This document shows positions 40,042 to 52,583 of a DNA stretch of 64,000 nucleotides, piece after piece. The DNA is taken from NCBI GenBank assembly GCA_021234155.1, contig JAJEKV010000011.1, positions 7,113,132 to 7,177,131 on the forward strand, given 5' to 3'. The notes under the pieces are model-generated. The model was given only the letters and a program-made list of their open reading frames with translations, did no database searches and had not been told where the DNA came from. Positions within the stretch are counted from its first letter, which is position 1. Each line of letters opens with the position of its first letter. The position numbers were made by a program, and so were the translations under genes. This stretch comes from Isoetes taiwanensis. Lineage: Eukaryota > Streptophyta > Lycopodiopsida > Isoetales > Isoetaceae.

Positions 40042-42190
40042 AAATGGATTTATTTGGACGATGAGAAACATGAGCACGCTGTGCAATTTTGGATTTATCA
40101 TTTTATATCTTTGTTTCTCTTAGCAAATCCTTCCTTTAAACAAAAGAGTAATAATAAGTTTGATTAGAAAAAAATGATGTCTATGTTTTATGTTCTTCTT
40201 CATGCAATATGTATTAGATAATTTATGGGGGACAAAATTCTACCCCAAAAAATCTCGAGGTGGTGCCCTAGCGGCTGTCACTGCATACAAAAAGTAGGTC
40301 TGATCGCAATACCTAGAATTCCCAGAATTCCCCTCAATCGTGAGCTCCCAGAGCTCCCCACGCACGAGAACTTGATACTGCAGTAACAGTATTGCTCAAA
40401 GAGCAGTCAAAAGCACGCCAAGAACGGAATCTTAATTTGTCATTGTGTACAGGACTAAGGCAGCTACCAAATGAAATTGGGGCCTGCGTAGAACTTCAAG
40501 AGCTTCATCTATGGCGGTGTGAGGCACTAAGTGAGCTACCAAGAGAAATTGGGCAACGCATAAAACTTCAAAAGCTTCATCTATCATGGTGTAGCGCACT
40601 AAGGGAGCTACCAAAAGAAATTTGGACCTGCGTAGAACTTCAAGAGCTTAATTTGTCAAGGTGTAAGGCACTAAGTGAGCTACCAAAAGAAATTGGGCAA
40701 TGCGTAAAACTTCGAAACCTTGATCTGTGGTGTACAGGACTAACGGAGCTACCAAAAGAAATTGGAACCAGCCTACAACTTCAAGAGCTTCATCTGTGGC
40801 GGTGTGAGGCACTAAATGCGCTACCAAGAGAAATTGGGCAATGCATAAAACTTCAAAAGCTTGATCTGTCATTGTGTACAAGACTAAGGGAGCTACCAAA
40901 AGAAATTGGGACTGCGTAAAACTTAAAGAGCTTAATCTGTCAAGGTGTATGGCACTAAGTGAGCTACCAAAAGAAATTGGGCAATGCATAAAACTTCAAA
41001 AGCTTGATCTGTCATTTTGTAAAAGACTAAGGGAGCTACTAAAAGAAATTGGGGCCTGCGTAAAACTTCAAGAGCTTCATCTATGGCAGTATGAGGCACT
41101 AAGTGAGCTACTAAAAGAAATTTGGCAATGCAGAAAACTTCAAAAACTTCATCTGTCATGGTGTGGCGCACTAAGGAACTACCAAAAGAAATTTGGACCT
41201 GCTTAGAACTTCAAAAGCTTAATTTGTCAATGTGTAACGCAGTAAGTGAGCTACCAAAAGAAATTGGGCAATGCATAAAACTTCGAAAAGCTTGATATGT
41301 GGTGTACAGGACTAACAGAGCTACCAAAAGAAATTGGAGCCAGCCTACAACTTCAAGAGCTTCATCTGCGGCAGTGTGAGGCATTATATGAGCTACCAAA
41401 AGAAATTGGGCAATGCATAAAACTTCAAAAGCTTGACATGTCATGGTGTACAAGACTAAGGGAGCTACCAAAAAAAATTGGGGCCTGCGTAGAACTTCAA
41501 GAGCTTCATCTATGGCGATGTGAGGCACTAAGTGAGCTACCAAAAGAAATTTGGCAATGCATAAAACTTCAAAAGCTTCATCTGTCATGGTCTAGCGGAC
41601 TAAGGGAGCTACCAAAAGAAATTGGGACTGCGTAAAACTTAAAGAGCTTAATCTATCAAGGTGTATGGTACTAAGTGAGCTACCAAAAGAAATTGGGCAA
41701 TGCATAAAACTTCAAAAGCTTGATCTGTCATTTTGTAAAAGACTAAGGGAGCTACCAAAAGAAAGTGGGGCCTGCGTAGAACTTCAAGAGCTTCATCTAT
41801 GGCAGTATATAGGCACTAAGTGAGCTACCAAAAGAAATTTGGCAATGCAGTAAAACATCAAAAGCTTCATCTGTCATCGTGTGGCGTACTAAGGGAGCTA
41901 CCAAAAGAAATTTGGACCTGCCTAGAACTTCAAGAGCTTAATTTGTCAATGTGTAATGCAGTAAGTGAGCTACCAAAAGAAATTGGGCAATGCATAAAAC
42001 TTCGAAAGCTTGATCTGTGGTGTACAGGACTAACGGAGCTACCAAAAGAAATTGGAACCAGCCTACAACTTCAAGAGCTTCATCTGTGGCGGTGTGAGGC
42101 ACTAAATGCGCTACCAAGAGAAATTGGGCAATGCATAAAACTTCAAAAGCTTGATCTGTCATTTTGTACAAGACTAAGGGAGCTACCAAA
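40042..42190 (+). pseudogene. LRR gene unit D, 5' portion
   Basis: The shared leader resumes exactly at the gypsy target duplication. LRRs start near 40430 (L-S-L-C-T-G-L-R-Q-L-P) and run in blocks 40392-40919, 40874-41206, 41297-41635 and 41820-42190, with small indels between them. The array stops mid-repeat after GCTACCAAAA at 42190 and resumes at 58836, where the repeat continues with TTGGGGCCTGCGTAG. Confidence 0.75.
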
Positions 42191-42204
42191 AACAAGGTGC
42201 TGCG

Positions 42205-42225
42205 CACGGAGGGTTGCCCTCCGTG
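42205..42225 (-). repeat. Terminal hairpin of the 16.6-kb segment
   Basis: CACGGAGGG-TTG-CCCTCCGTG, a perfect 9-bp stem with a 3-nt loop, 14 bases from the left junction. On the minus strand it is followed by CGCAGCACCTTG-T, resembling a Helitron 3' end, although the last bases are CTTG and not CTRR. Confidence 0.7.
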
Positions 42226-43199
42226 GCCGGAGGTTGAGGTGGCTTAAATCATACTTGAAAGTTATGTTTTTTTTTATAATCAATCAAAATTGCTATTGTA
42301 GAACATTGTCATTTTGTGAAGATGATGGTACGCATTTGCATCACTAACTCCTCCTTAGATGTTGAGCTCAAACTCTACTAATATAGAAATAGTAAAGCTT
42401 TTTGGTTTGCTAGATAAATTTTAGGTAGGAATTTGCCTAGCTCAACACGTATTCTTTAGAAATATTGAAATGGTAAATTTTTTTGTTTTTCATATGAATT
42501 TTATGCCGAAGTTTAATAAAATCTAATGTCGTGAAATTCAATGATTTCCGAATATGTCTATCATGAACGCCATCTTGCCCTAGGATCTTAGTAGTGCCTC
42601 AAGTAAGAAAGGCGATTTGAGGTTTATGGTTCTTGTTGGAAATGTGAAGGATGACATAAAAGGAACTTCTTGAAGAGAAAAAAACTCCGTACCATTTCTA
42701 TCTCCATGGCAGCCTATGGAGCAATTTTGGAAGAATGTCAATTCCATAACTTTGGAGGTATTTCTTTTTAGATTTTGTTTGTTCAGGTCTTTTAGGTTTT
42801 CTTAGCGGGTGATGGAATATCCTAGTATCTTCCAATGTTCATGTCAATATGACAGTTAAAAGTAAGCATAGAATATAAATACGCAATGGGAGGGTACAAA
42901 TGTATACATGGAGATGAAATTATATATAAGCGTCTGAAGATTTGACGATTCTAAGAATTGACTAATAAGTAGTAAATATTAAATAAAATGGGGCAACTTG
43001 ACACTTATACTGAGAATGAGAATGATTTTTTATCGTCCACTGAGGCCAATCGGCCTATGGGACCCATAAGGAGCGCAGCAAACTTATTATTGTCCGGGTT
43101 AAAAAAACCCCCGTCCCGAATGGTTTTCGAGGGAAAAACCATGGCAGTAATAAGAATGCTGTCAAACTGTACAAGTATACATCAATGTATATATACATG
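42226..43199. other. No gene seen
   Basis: AT-rich intergenic sequence. No ORF, TIR or known exon was recognised. Confidence 0.5.
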
Positions 43200-44015
43200 T
43201 CAAGTGTGTGCCCGAGGACATAACTGATCTCGCATGTCCATAACCTCCTGAAGGTATGATCCCAGCACCCGTACGGATGCTGTGCTCAATGTCACATGTA
43301 ACAGCTGGCCAGGCCTGACCAACTCAGCATAGCGCGTCCGAATTTGATCATATGTTGGGCAACTTTGAAGGGTATGAGATTCATCCTCAATGACTCCCAT
43401 TTGGCAGCATTGACAGAGCCTGTCCTGGCGTGGCTCACCAATCCATCTGCCCGTCTCAATTCGAAGATGATGTGCCCCTGTGCGAATGGAGGCAATGAGT
43501 CTGCACCTTTTCATGGGCAAGTGGGTACGCAGGTAGCATTGCGGGCCTCGTTCCAATGTGGGATTTATGTAGCGCTGGTAGTGTGCTATCTTGACATGTT
43601 CAAGGGCATTAGCATCCCAAAGCTTGCTGAGGAAGCAATCGTCAAGATATTGCCTCAAGCTATGGCGATCTGCCTCTGTTTGCACATGTATGCACCTGTG
43701 CTCTCCTGCACATTCCATCTAGCCAACCATTGAGCTCTCTTTTTCCTCCAGCAGGCCTTGAGGCGATGCGGCCCCATTGCCATGATATAAGCTAGTTTAG
43801 GGAGACGAGCATCGTCCATATTGACCATCTTCTGAAAATAGACAATGTGGCGATCAAGGGCCGCCCTCTGAAGAGGCAAGTATCCTGTCTCCTACAGTAG
43901 AATTTGATATGGGACTGTGGACTTCACCCCTAGTGCTCGTACTAAGAAGGCTTTCTGGACCTGCTCCAAGTCATTCCAAGTAGCAAGTGATACTACTGGG
44001 CCCCATACTTCCACC
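43200..44015 (-). pseudogene. LINE-type reverse transcriptase C-terminal fragment
   Basis: On the minus strand the frame reads V-E-V-W-G-P-V-V-S-L-A-T-W, an in-frame TAG, then E-T-G-Y-L-P-L-Q-R-A. The zinc-binding tail follows (R-L-C-Q-C-C...E-D-E-S-H-T-L-Q-S-C-P). This order is typical of the C-terminus of non-LTR element polyproteins (zf-RVT region). The RT core and endonuclease are missing, and at least one frameshift lies near 43700. It is a 5'-truncated dead copy, the usual LINE remnant. Confidence 0.7.
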
Positions 44016-44759
44016 TGCTTTCTAATGGAATATGCTATAATCGCCTCATCTTTATAATCGCTTCATCTTGACTCTTACTAAGGGAATATGCCATGCCATA
44101 TTCCCTCTCCAAGAACCACAATCGTTGAGCAAAAATAAAGATGGGGTCAAACCCCATTTTCCACCTCAGCACATAGTTTTCAAACCATAATAGAAGTCAA
44201 TCTACGCTATACAGTCGCCTACCACAGCAACAAAATTGCAATAACACATACAGAATTGCAAGAACATATACAAATAGGCCTATGAGATCCTCTCTGTCCT
44301 TCACAAACGCATACTCATCCACATATACTGCATGCAGCCACATTGGGGTTTAAGTGTAACGTATTGGTCTGTGGTGCTCGGTATGGAACAAGGATGGCAG
44401 AAGCATAAAGAGAAGTCTAATAGAAGAGAGAATGGAAATACATGTTTTGTCTTAAATCAAAGTCATGTTTTGACAATCGATTCAAGTTGCTACTTAGACA
44501 ATAGAGTACTTGATACCTTGAGTTTATTAATAGCATGGAGTATTTGATACTTGATAGCATACGAAGCAATGTATGAAGAATTCAAATAGAGAAGTAAGAG
44601 GAGGAGTGGGGTGCAAAATGACTTAGGAACTGTGAATTGTTTTATATATCAATTTTGTTGAGGGTACGAAGGAAGAACTCGATATTTTAAAATGAAGAAG
44701 GTTGCTAAGAATTTAATAGCATGAAATACATGGAAGTTGCAAGCCAAAAACCAAAAAAA
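44016..44759. other. No gene seen
   Basis: Spacer without recognisable coding or repeat structure. Confidence 0.5.
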
Positions 44760-45597
44760 AAACAAACCATAAAGTACTGAATAAATAGAGCTAAGACTTC
44801 CTCACCTTTGTATCGCCATTACAATGTCAACAGAATACACTTCATTTTCCTCAAATTCAGCTTCTTCTACTCTCATTTCTGGGCTAACTGGGCTAACAAC
44901 ACTAAATATAACTTTATTTCCATCAATAATGAATTGTTTTATTTGATGATTCAGTACACACTCTGTAAATCTGTAATCAAAAGCAGCAGCAACATTCTAC
45001 AATGCTTTTGTTACATCTTTATTCTGCCTCAAACATTACACCGTTGGTGAGAACAGAAAATAAGAGCTCCCAAATTACAAAATGACAACTGAAAAGAAGC
45101 TATTTGATGTAGCTTTTAAAACCTCCTTATACTCATAACAACTTCCTTAAAATCATGACAGCAAGAGATATTGTAACTGAATAAATGCAGCGTATTGCAT
45201 AACATATAACAAGGCCAAAGCTGCACTGGCCTTCCGTCTTGGTTTGATGCTTTCCCAGTAATGGGACCTTCTTGAAGAACATGAATGCGTGCAACTATAG
45301 CAACAAATCCATCAATGTGGCAACCTAGATCACTACAAAACCAAACAAGCATCAACTTCGTTTTCTCAAATATAAAATGCAAGCAAAAAATGATGAATCA
45401 AACCCACATTTTTACAACCTCATTTCCATGCAAAACTATATCCGCACTTGACATTGGTGAAAAGTGGCACACTGTGTTGTTTAGAGACACAAATGTGGGA
45501 GGAAGTGCAATGCCCTCTCATGGAATGCTGAATTAGGCAGCACGGCATGACAAGCTACACTGTGGCTGCAATTTGCCTTCGAGCTGCAAGCAGGGAT
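44760..45597 (-). pseudogene. EBP1 (PA2G4) gene fragment, copy 1
   Basis: Nearly identical to 56150-57012 in the same orientation. Exons on the minus strand include N-N-T-V-C-H-F-S-P-M-S-S-A-D (about 45500-45430), C-H-I-D-G-F-V-A-I-V-A-R-I-H-V-L-Q-E-G (about 45340-45250), and a downstream block with V-A-A-A-F-D and A-E-F-E-E-N-E-V (about 45030-44820). This is the pita-bread (methionine aminopeptidase-like) fold of EBP1, a growth-related ribosome-associated protein. No 5' or 3' end is present, so it is a partial duplicate. Confidence 0.75.
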
Positions 45598-46075
45598 GTG
45601 AATCATATATTTTGGCAGTCCTGACATTCAATGATGGTCATAAGAGTAGTTAGATGTTCTCTTTCCAACTCGAGGGAGAGAAGGATGTGGTTAGTTAAGC
45701 AAAGTTCTGATTTGCTTGTCTCTTTTGCACAAGGGAGAGTATTGGGGTGTAAATATGATAATGCTACCCAAAAAGCACTGTCCGGACAAGTGCTGTAAGT
45801 GCTTTAGGTGCTTTACCCTCGAGTGCTTTTTCGTTCAACGACATCGTTTGATGATTACTCCAGAAATAGAACGGATCATCCCGTGGAGGTAGGGATCGAT
45901 GACATGGATGATCCCGCGCGAATTGGGAGATGAATTTTCATGTTTGGCGGGATTTCTAGATGGCCGGATTCTTGGAGGGAAATTCTTGGTTGTCATTCTT
46001 TCGAAGATTTCCTGTAACGAGATTTTCCTGGCTGTCTTCAATTCCAATCCAATTCAATCTTTCATCTGTTCTCAT

Positions 46076-46831
46076 GGCTGATAATTCACTTGCAATTCTC
46101 AATCCGAATGCCAATCCCAATTCTAATTCCGAGAGCCTTGCTGATCAGGAAAGGAGAATTTATCTGGATTTTGAAGCCAAGAGGAAGAGAGAATCGAGAA
46201 AAGAGATTGAAACTAAAGGAAAAAGAAAACATTGCACCAAATGAGAAGAAGAAGAAAACATTTTCTCGGTGATAGAAGGTTGCAAGAGTCGCCAAAAGAG
46301 CTAACTGACTCTTTTAATCACATTGTGAGGAATGTTTCAGAGGATTTAGACAAAGGGAGAATTCTTCAAAGACTTTTGAAGAAAAATACACATTTACCAT
46401 TGCAAGGAGAATTACCAGATCCCAAGAACCTGGCTGTAATGCATACCATGATTTCCAATGTCCGAGAGACAATGCAGGCCCAAAAAATGCAAAGAAAAAC
46501 TGATATTTTGCAAGCAAGAAAGAGCACTCTACAAATGGCGACTGTTCGGGCCCGGGGATCAATCAACTGCAATTTCAAGGGTTCTATCTATTCCACTTAA
46601 AAACTGTTGCCATGGCATTTAGAAGCAAATTTTTGAGAACCAAGCCGCCCCTGGTCAATGTTTGGAAGGAAGAGAAGAAAAGATGCCTTCACAGCTGAAG
46701 AAATAGCCACAGTCAGGAAGTATTGGGATGAAAATACCAGAGTATCACCTTATAAGAAGCATGTGAGGAAGCATTTGAATGATAAAGGTGAGAAAATTGA
46801 TCATCCTATTCATCTGCTAGAGATGACACAG
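46076..46831 (+). pseudogene. N-terminal exons of the Sola-like transposase
   Basis: ATG 46076 (M-A-D-N-S-L-A-I-L-N-P) begins a basic N-terminal region that shifts frame near 46240. The frame continues as S-P-K-E-L-T-D-S-F-N-H-I-V-R and breaks again near 46590. The exon 46670-46831 (A-F-T-A-E-E-I-A-T-V-R-K-Y-W-D-E-N-T-R-V-S) ends in a donor ACACAG|GTATAG and splices to 46912. At least two frameshifts or unrecognised introns are present. Confidence 0.6.
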
Positions 46832-46905
46832 GTATAGTTTCGACCATACATTTTGAATGCTTTCTTTCTTTCTTTTTGTTTAGAAAGTAACTACATTTTT
46901 TCATT

Positions 46906-49647
46906 GTGCAGGTTCAACTATATCTTGGTTTCAAGAAGGAACATCCAGATATGAAGATGTCCCAGCAGGCTTTCGAGAAACTGAAGCCAAGCTACATTAG
47001 AAAATTAAAAGAAAGAGAGACCTGTTGCTGCCAATACCATTTGCATTTAGAATTTGTAAGGCAGGCCATCAATAATATGAGGACAGATCCTCATGGTGTT
47101 CACAAGGGATGTAAATGTAAGTGCAAAGTTTGTGGCCCAGGTCAGATCTGTATGGCCAAGGAGAACACCATTAAATCAACTAGTGATTATTGGAGAATGG
47201 TGGTGTGCCAAAAGGATGAGAGTGAAGAGTGGCATAAGCACGTGTGTTTGATGCAGACTTGTACAAAGTGTGGGTTAAAGAAGTAAGTATGGTTTCCTTT
47301 TGCTTGTACATTACTTTTAAGTAGTATCTAATCTAAACCTGTTTCCTGTCAGATAGTCTTGCTCATCTTTTCCTCAACAGAGTTATCTTGTCCAGGTTGT
47401 ATGTGAGTGTCCCTGCTTGATAGGAATGCTCAGCTTCACTCAAACACAGGAAAAGATTGAGTGTTCATGCCTGCAGATTTATGTTCTCTGAAATTTCAAA
47501 GTCTGCTACCTTGAAATAACTAAGTCTGTAACTAAATCACATTGTGCCTTGCTTTTATTTGAAGCACTAAGGTTTGCAGGTATTCTACAGAGTTGTCAGA
47601 GTCTAATCTAGGTGATAGAATTCCAAAATTATCCTATTAGAGTGATGTGCAAAATCTTGGATTCTGCCAGGGACATTGACCAATTCTTGACCCGGTCAGT
47701 GTGATCATTTTCAACAAGCTCTGATGCAAGACTTCAGTCCAGACTGAATCCACATATTCTCAGCCCCTTTGAGTTCATGCCAAGATTAAAATCATTTGCA
47801 AAACCATTAGGTTCTGGCTGTAAGGAGTCTTAGAGTCTAGACTGTTTTCTCTTGAATTGGGAAAGTTATCAGAATCGATACATACGCCATTATTGTTTTT
47901 GTATTGCAGGTTGCCAACATGTCCTAAAGAGAGGAACAAGCAAAAGTCTATCAATGTCCAATGGAAAGTATTTGAAAAGGTACTAACTATCAAATTCAAG
48001 CATATTACTTTTTAGGAGTTGAGCTAATCATTTGACATTGAACTGACAGCAAGAAGTCCAAAGAAAGAATATCGCCAAGCTATCTAAGAAACCCGCAAAG
48101 GTTACTAGATTGGCCTACAAGGCAGGCAAGTGCTTTTGAATTTAATGAGCATGCAAAAAGACTATGAAATCTTTTGTTCCACATAATTATAAAGCTCATT
48201 GGCAAGCTAAGGAATTCAAGAAATGCTTGGCAACCATACCAGATGATACTATTGTTTCTGTCATAGACTTTGCAGAAAATTACGGATTTAAGATCCAACA
48301 GGAAGCTCAATCCTGTCATTGGCATACTGATCAGGTGTCAATTCTAGTGCATATTACTTACAGGAGGATGAAGAAAGAAGAAGAAGAAGAAAGAAGGAAG
48401 AGAGAGGAAGAGAGCTTGAACAAGAAGAACAAGGACTCGGCCAAGGAGAAGAGAAAACAAACTCTCAAAGGTATTGTGAAGGAGACTCATTTCTATATTA
48501 GTGATGACAAAACACATGACACAGAATTTGTCCAACATTGTCTACAAATGCATGCTGATTGGTTGCAAAGTATTGGAGTTGAATATAAGAAACATGTATT
48601 TTGGAGTGATGGCTGTTCTTCACAGTTCAAGTCTTCAAGACCATTCCATTTTCTTGGTAGATTTTATGGGAGAAAGGGTAAGGATCTCCTATGGAATTTT
48701 TTTGCTAGCTCACATGGCAAAGGTGAGCATGATGGTGCTGGTGCAGTTATAAAGAGGGTACTAACTCAAGAGCAAATGAAGTACAATGGATGCAAACTGC
48801 AGTGTGCACATGAGGTTGTTAATTTTCTCCAATTGTACTTTCAAAATCATCCATCTGATAATGATATCAAAAGGTATTATTCCTTTTTTTTGTTGTTTTT
48901 AGACAGTGCTGAATTCTGCTGCCCAGCACTTAAAGCACTTACAGCACTTGATGTTCAGGGTTATTCTGGGAGGTGGAGTCTTCAAACATTGACAGATCTG
49001 AAATAATTGAATGCCATACCTTGAAGGGAACAACAAAGATTCACTGCATCAGGCCATGTGACAAGGAAAACTCTTTGAAGGTAGCTTATAGACCATTGTC
49101 ATGCTTTTGCAACTATTGCATTCAATTCAAGTGGGATAAATGTGTGTATGTGAGTCGAATTGGTGATTGGGAGAACAGTGAGTTGAGGTTAAAGGAACCT
49201 AGGAATACAGGTGACAACATTGAAAATGAAGAAGAGGCCGAGTTTGATATTGAGGAAGAAGAAGAGGATGAAGATGATGTAATGAGTTCCATGATAGAAG
49301 TGGGGGATAATTTTGCTGTAAATGCTGAAGAAGGTAATGAAGAAGGGGTAGATTTTTATGTGCTTAGGTGCACTGAAGCAAAGAATACTTTGCTAGAAAA
49401 TTATAAGGATGGATGGGGGAATGTGTTTGGGGTAGAAGAAGTTATTGTCTCGGGACTTTATTACAAACAAATTCCAGGTAGTCTAAATTTTGAGCTGATG
49501 GAGGACAAACCTGAGGCTAGTGTTTATAGCCATCTTGTAAGACTGTCAAAGTTTGACATGTATCTGGATGAAGATGACTCTAACATGTATACCATGGATG
49601 AAGACACTTGCCAGCAAATCATGAGTAGTATTCCAACTACCTCATAG
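46906..49647 (+). pseudogene. Sola-like transposase core
   Basis: Exon 46912-47283 (Y-L-G-F-K-K-E-H-P-D-M, then a Cys-rich C-K-C-K-C-K-V-C and C-T-K-C-G) has donor GTAAGTA. Exon 47911-47979 follows an AG at 47910. The next exon starts near 48053. The core 48164-48880 contains V-I-D-F-A-E-N-Y, S-D-D-K-T-H-D, V-F-W-S-D-G-C-S-S-Q-F-K and F-F-A-S-S-H-G-K-G-E-H-D-G, a DDE-like layout. Near 48150 the frame is broken, and at 48880-48970 an AGCACTT-bearing segment interrupts it. The C-terminal part 49010-49647 has an acidic tract (E-E-E-E-D-E-D-D). The product would cut at the ends of this element; this copy is probably defective. Confidence 0.7.
48865..49000. repeat. Internal duplicated segment with AGCACTT repeats
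   Basis: Closely similar to 49675-49805. Both contain GAATTCTGCTGCC, then three AGCACTT heptamers, then TTCTGGGAGGT(A/G)GAGTC. Confidence 0.8.
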
Positions 49648-50108
49648 AAGGTAATGGATGAAGTGTAATGGATGCAAACTGCAGGATGAAAAGGTATTTT
49701 CCCTTTTTTTAGTTGTCTTTAGCATGTTCTGAATTCTGCTGCCACAGCACTTAAAGCACTTACAGCACTTACTGTTACAGGCTTTTCTGGGAGGTAGAGT
49801 CTTCAAAATTTGACTGTACTGGGAGGTTAATTCCTGAATTCTGATGCTGGGATGTTGGTGAAGGGATTGGAGGAGATTTGAACAAGAATTGTTGGCGAAG
49901 TTGACAGAATTCTTCAAGGCTGAGAGAATTCTCTGTTTCAATTGCCCTTTGTTGTTTTCTCCTGCCCATTCGCCAGTCTTAATGGCAAATTCTTTAAACC
50001 CGAAAATGCATTCAGAATTCTTTTAACCTAGAAGCCGCTCATCTCCGCCTTGATCTACCCGGTCTCTCCGCTTGGATCCATCTCACAAAGTCGCTTTTGT
50101 CAAGAAAA

Positions 50109-50847
50109 ATGGCTTATTTCTCCTTTTATCCTCCTCCTTGGGATAATTTAACCAAAGACCCGGGCCCAGATGGTGTGTTGCCAGTTCTGGATGATCGAGG
50201 AGTTCGTGTACACAGGGGTCCCCACAGGCCGAGGTATGTGATCAAGACAAATGCTACATTTGCTCGTGAATTGGATTCCCTTAAAAGGCAGTGGCCTCCT
50301 ACTGCTAGGCTTTTCAAACAATACCTAGAAAGCTGCAAAAAAACTTTGGACACAAAGTTGTGACTGCCGAGAGGCAAGGCTGTTTTGCTGACTCAAGAAA
50401 TCTAGAAGTGGGTCAGTTGCTAGTTCTTCAGGAACTAGTAAAGGCAAAGGAAAAAGACTTTTTGAGAATCTTCTAGCAGATATAGATCATGTCTTGAAGG
50501 AAAGTGATAAGAGCAGGTACAATTTAAGGGGCCGAGTTGTGCCAGAGAAGGAGAAAAAATGGGCAGTTGAATTTTGTCAAGCAACTTACCAGTTGGCAGT
50601 GCTGTACTACTTCATAGAAAGGAACAACCCTCTCATGACTTCTGCTCAGTTTGATCATTACAGAGAATGCTATTACTATCATAGAGGTCAGGCAGATGCT
50701 TATGGTAATTTGATTCTGCTAAATATGGCAACCCTGCAATCTCGAAAGTACCTCATTGACGGTGTTGAATGGTGGAATCACCAAGCGGTGACTATAATCG
50801 ACGATTTACGTGAAGACTTCAAGTACTTAGACACCTACCAATTTTGA
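50109..50847 (+). CDS. Two small plus-strand ORFs of unknown function
   Basis: The first (ATG 50109, ending 50363) reads M-A-Y-F-S-F-Y-P-P-P-W-D-N-L-T-K-D-P-G. The second (50494-50847) reads R-Y-N-L-R-G-R...A-Y-G-N-L-I-L-L-N-M-A and ends Y-L-D-T-Y-Q-F. They are separated by about 130 bases that may be an intron or a frameshifted stretch, so they could form one protein. The family is not recognised. The basic Y-N-L-R-G-R patch resembles motifs of transposon-encoded nuclear proteins. Confidence 0.5.
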
Positions 50848-51556
50848 GTAGGCCATCCATCTTCATCCTTTTTGTAATTTTGCTCCAATTTTGTAATTTT
50901 GCAGGCTCAGAACTCTTTTAAATTCGAGCCTGCAGGCTATTGTGTTATTAATGTGAAAAATTTCTCTTTTTTTCAATTATCTGTGCACCACAGCATTTGA
51001 TTACTATTCACATTTGTTCTTCAGCATTGGATTACTTTTCAAATTAGTTCTACATATCTTGCTTTTATTCAGATTCCAAAAATTCCCAGCACTAACATGT
51101 CTGCAAAAAATTGACTTCGGCCAGGGACATTGACCAAATTTTGACCTGGGTGTCATCAATATGAACAAGGTCCGATGCAATACTTCAGTCCAAATTCAAT
51201 CCACATCTTCTCAACTCCTTTGAGTTCCCCGCCAAGATTAAAATCATTTGCAAAAGGTTTGGGTTGTGGAATGTAAGGAGTCTTATAGTCTAAACTATTT
51301 TTCTTGAATTGGGAAAGCATAACATCTCAAGACAGATTAACTTTGCAATTTCAAGAAAATACATACGAGAACACATAATGAAAGAGAATGAAGATATATT
51401 ACATTGCAAGATGGTACAAAATTCTTGTGTAGTTACAAAATGGAGGCAAATCTGCACTCTCATAGTATCTGTACAAAATGGAGGCAAATCTGCACTCACA
51501 TAGTTACATGCCTCTGTGTAACAAAATTGAGGCAATTTACAAAGTTTATACCAGGA
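50848..51556. other. Intergenic region between convergent transposon genes
   Basis: No gene is seen. A stretch resembling 47660-47830 (AAAATCATTTGCAAAA, AGGAGTCTTA) recurs near 51120-51300, an internal duplication. A tandem pair of AAAATGGAGGCAAATCTGCACT lies at about 51437-51495. Confidence 0.6.
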
Positions 51557-52415
51557 TCAGGAATCTAAAAACTTCTGTAGATGAACCAACTGGTCTGCAT
51601 TGAAGACATTTCGATGTGCATCAACTAACCACTGAATCTGGCCCTTGCAGTATGCTTTGACCAGCAGTTTCTTATCTACTCCAATGTCCTGCTGGAATAA
51701 TTCTTCAAGAACACCCAGGGAAATCCTTGTATAACATTCTGCTCTAGTGTTATTCTTCAGTACAGCTAAAGTATCTTCAGCATGTGACACCTGTCTAAGT
51801 ATTGGAAGCAAATAAACATCCAGAATTTTGTCAGTTGGCTGACAGGTGAAAGTAGGCACCATGATGGAAGTAAATGGTGGGGACAGAAATGTCTTGTAAA
51901 CCTCATCATCTGCAATAATTACATTTCTGCCATACTCAGGGAAAGCTGCATATACCTTATGGAGTGGCTTCATAAAAATAGGATTAGAAGACTCCAAAGG
52001 ATACTTGAAAGGCATCTCATCACGTAAAACTCGGGTCCCAAATGAAATGAATTTGTCTTTCTTAGCGGGGACATAGGACATCAAGCACCTCATGAACATT
52101 AAATCTGCTCATAGAGGACCAAATGGCTAAGTCATACCAAGAAGATGCTTCCCGCAAGAAAGCATGTACTCCCTACCTGAATACAACTACTTTGTTAGTT
52201 GTTGATGATTTTAATAATTGAGGGTTTATCTTTTTAAGATCATCCCTCAATTGATTGCTTCTTCTAAAGGTCTTCACGAGAACGCCATTAAGATCTAGAA
52301 TCAGCAATCTCTTTTGCCTAATAACAATTGGCAGTGCAGTGGAACTTGAAGCTACATTTACACTTTGTACTTCAGTGGACCTAACATTCACAACATTAAT
52401 CAAGTGAATACACAC
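51557..52415 (-). pseudogene. FCP1-like HAD phosphatase carried by the transposon
   Basis: The N-terminal block has R-L-L-I-L-D-L-N-G-V-L-V, the HAD motif I in the D-x-N-G form seen in plant FCP1-homology proteins. Then, on one frame, F-L-R-E-A-S-S-W-Y-D-L-A-I-W-S-S-M appears, followed by I-I-A-D-D-E-V-Y-K-T-F (HAD motif IV region). A TAG near 52167 precedes G-V-H-A-F-L, and a frameshift near 52085 follows H-E-V-L-D-V-L. The gene is therefore broken unless introns or recoding remove these. The family dephosphorylates Ser/Thr, classically on RNA polymerase II. It is a host-type gene inside a transposon, so capture is likely. Confidence 0.75.
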
Positions 52416-52583
52416 CCAAATTCAAGTACAAATATTGAGATTAAATTAAAAAAGCACAAGACCTGGAAGTTAATTGGGATACATTTAAGTCCTCATCACT
52501 TTGGACTACTTGGTCACTCCCTGAAGATTACAGAAGACAACTCAAATAATGAATACAATAATTTAAGAATTCAAATTAAACAA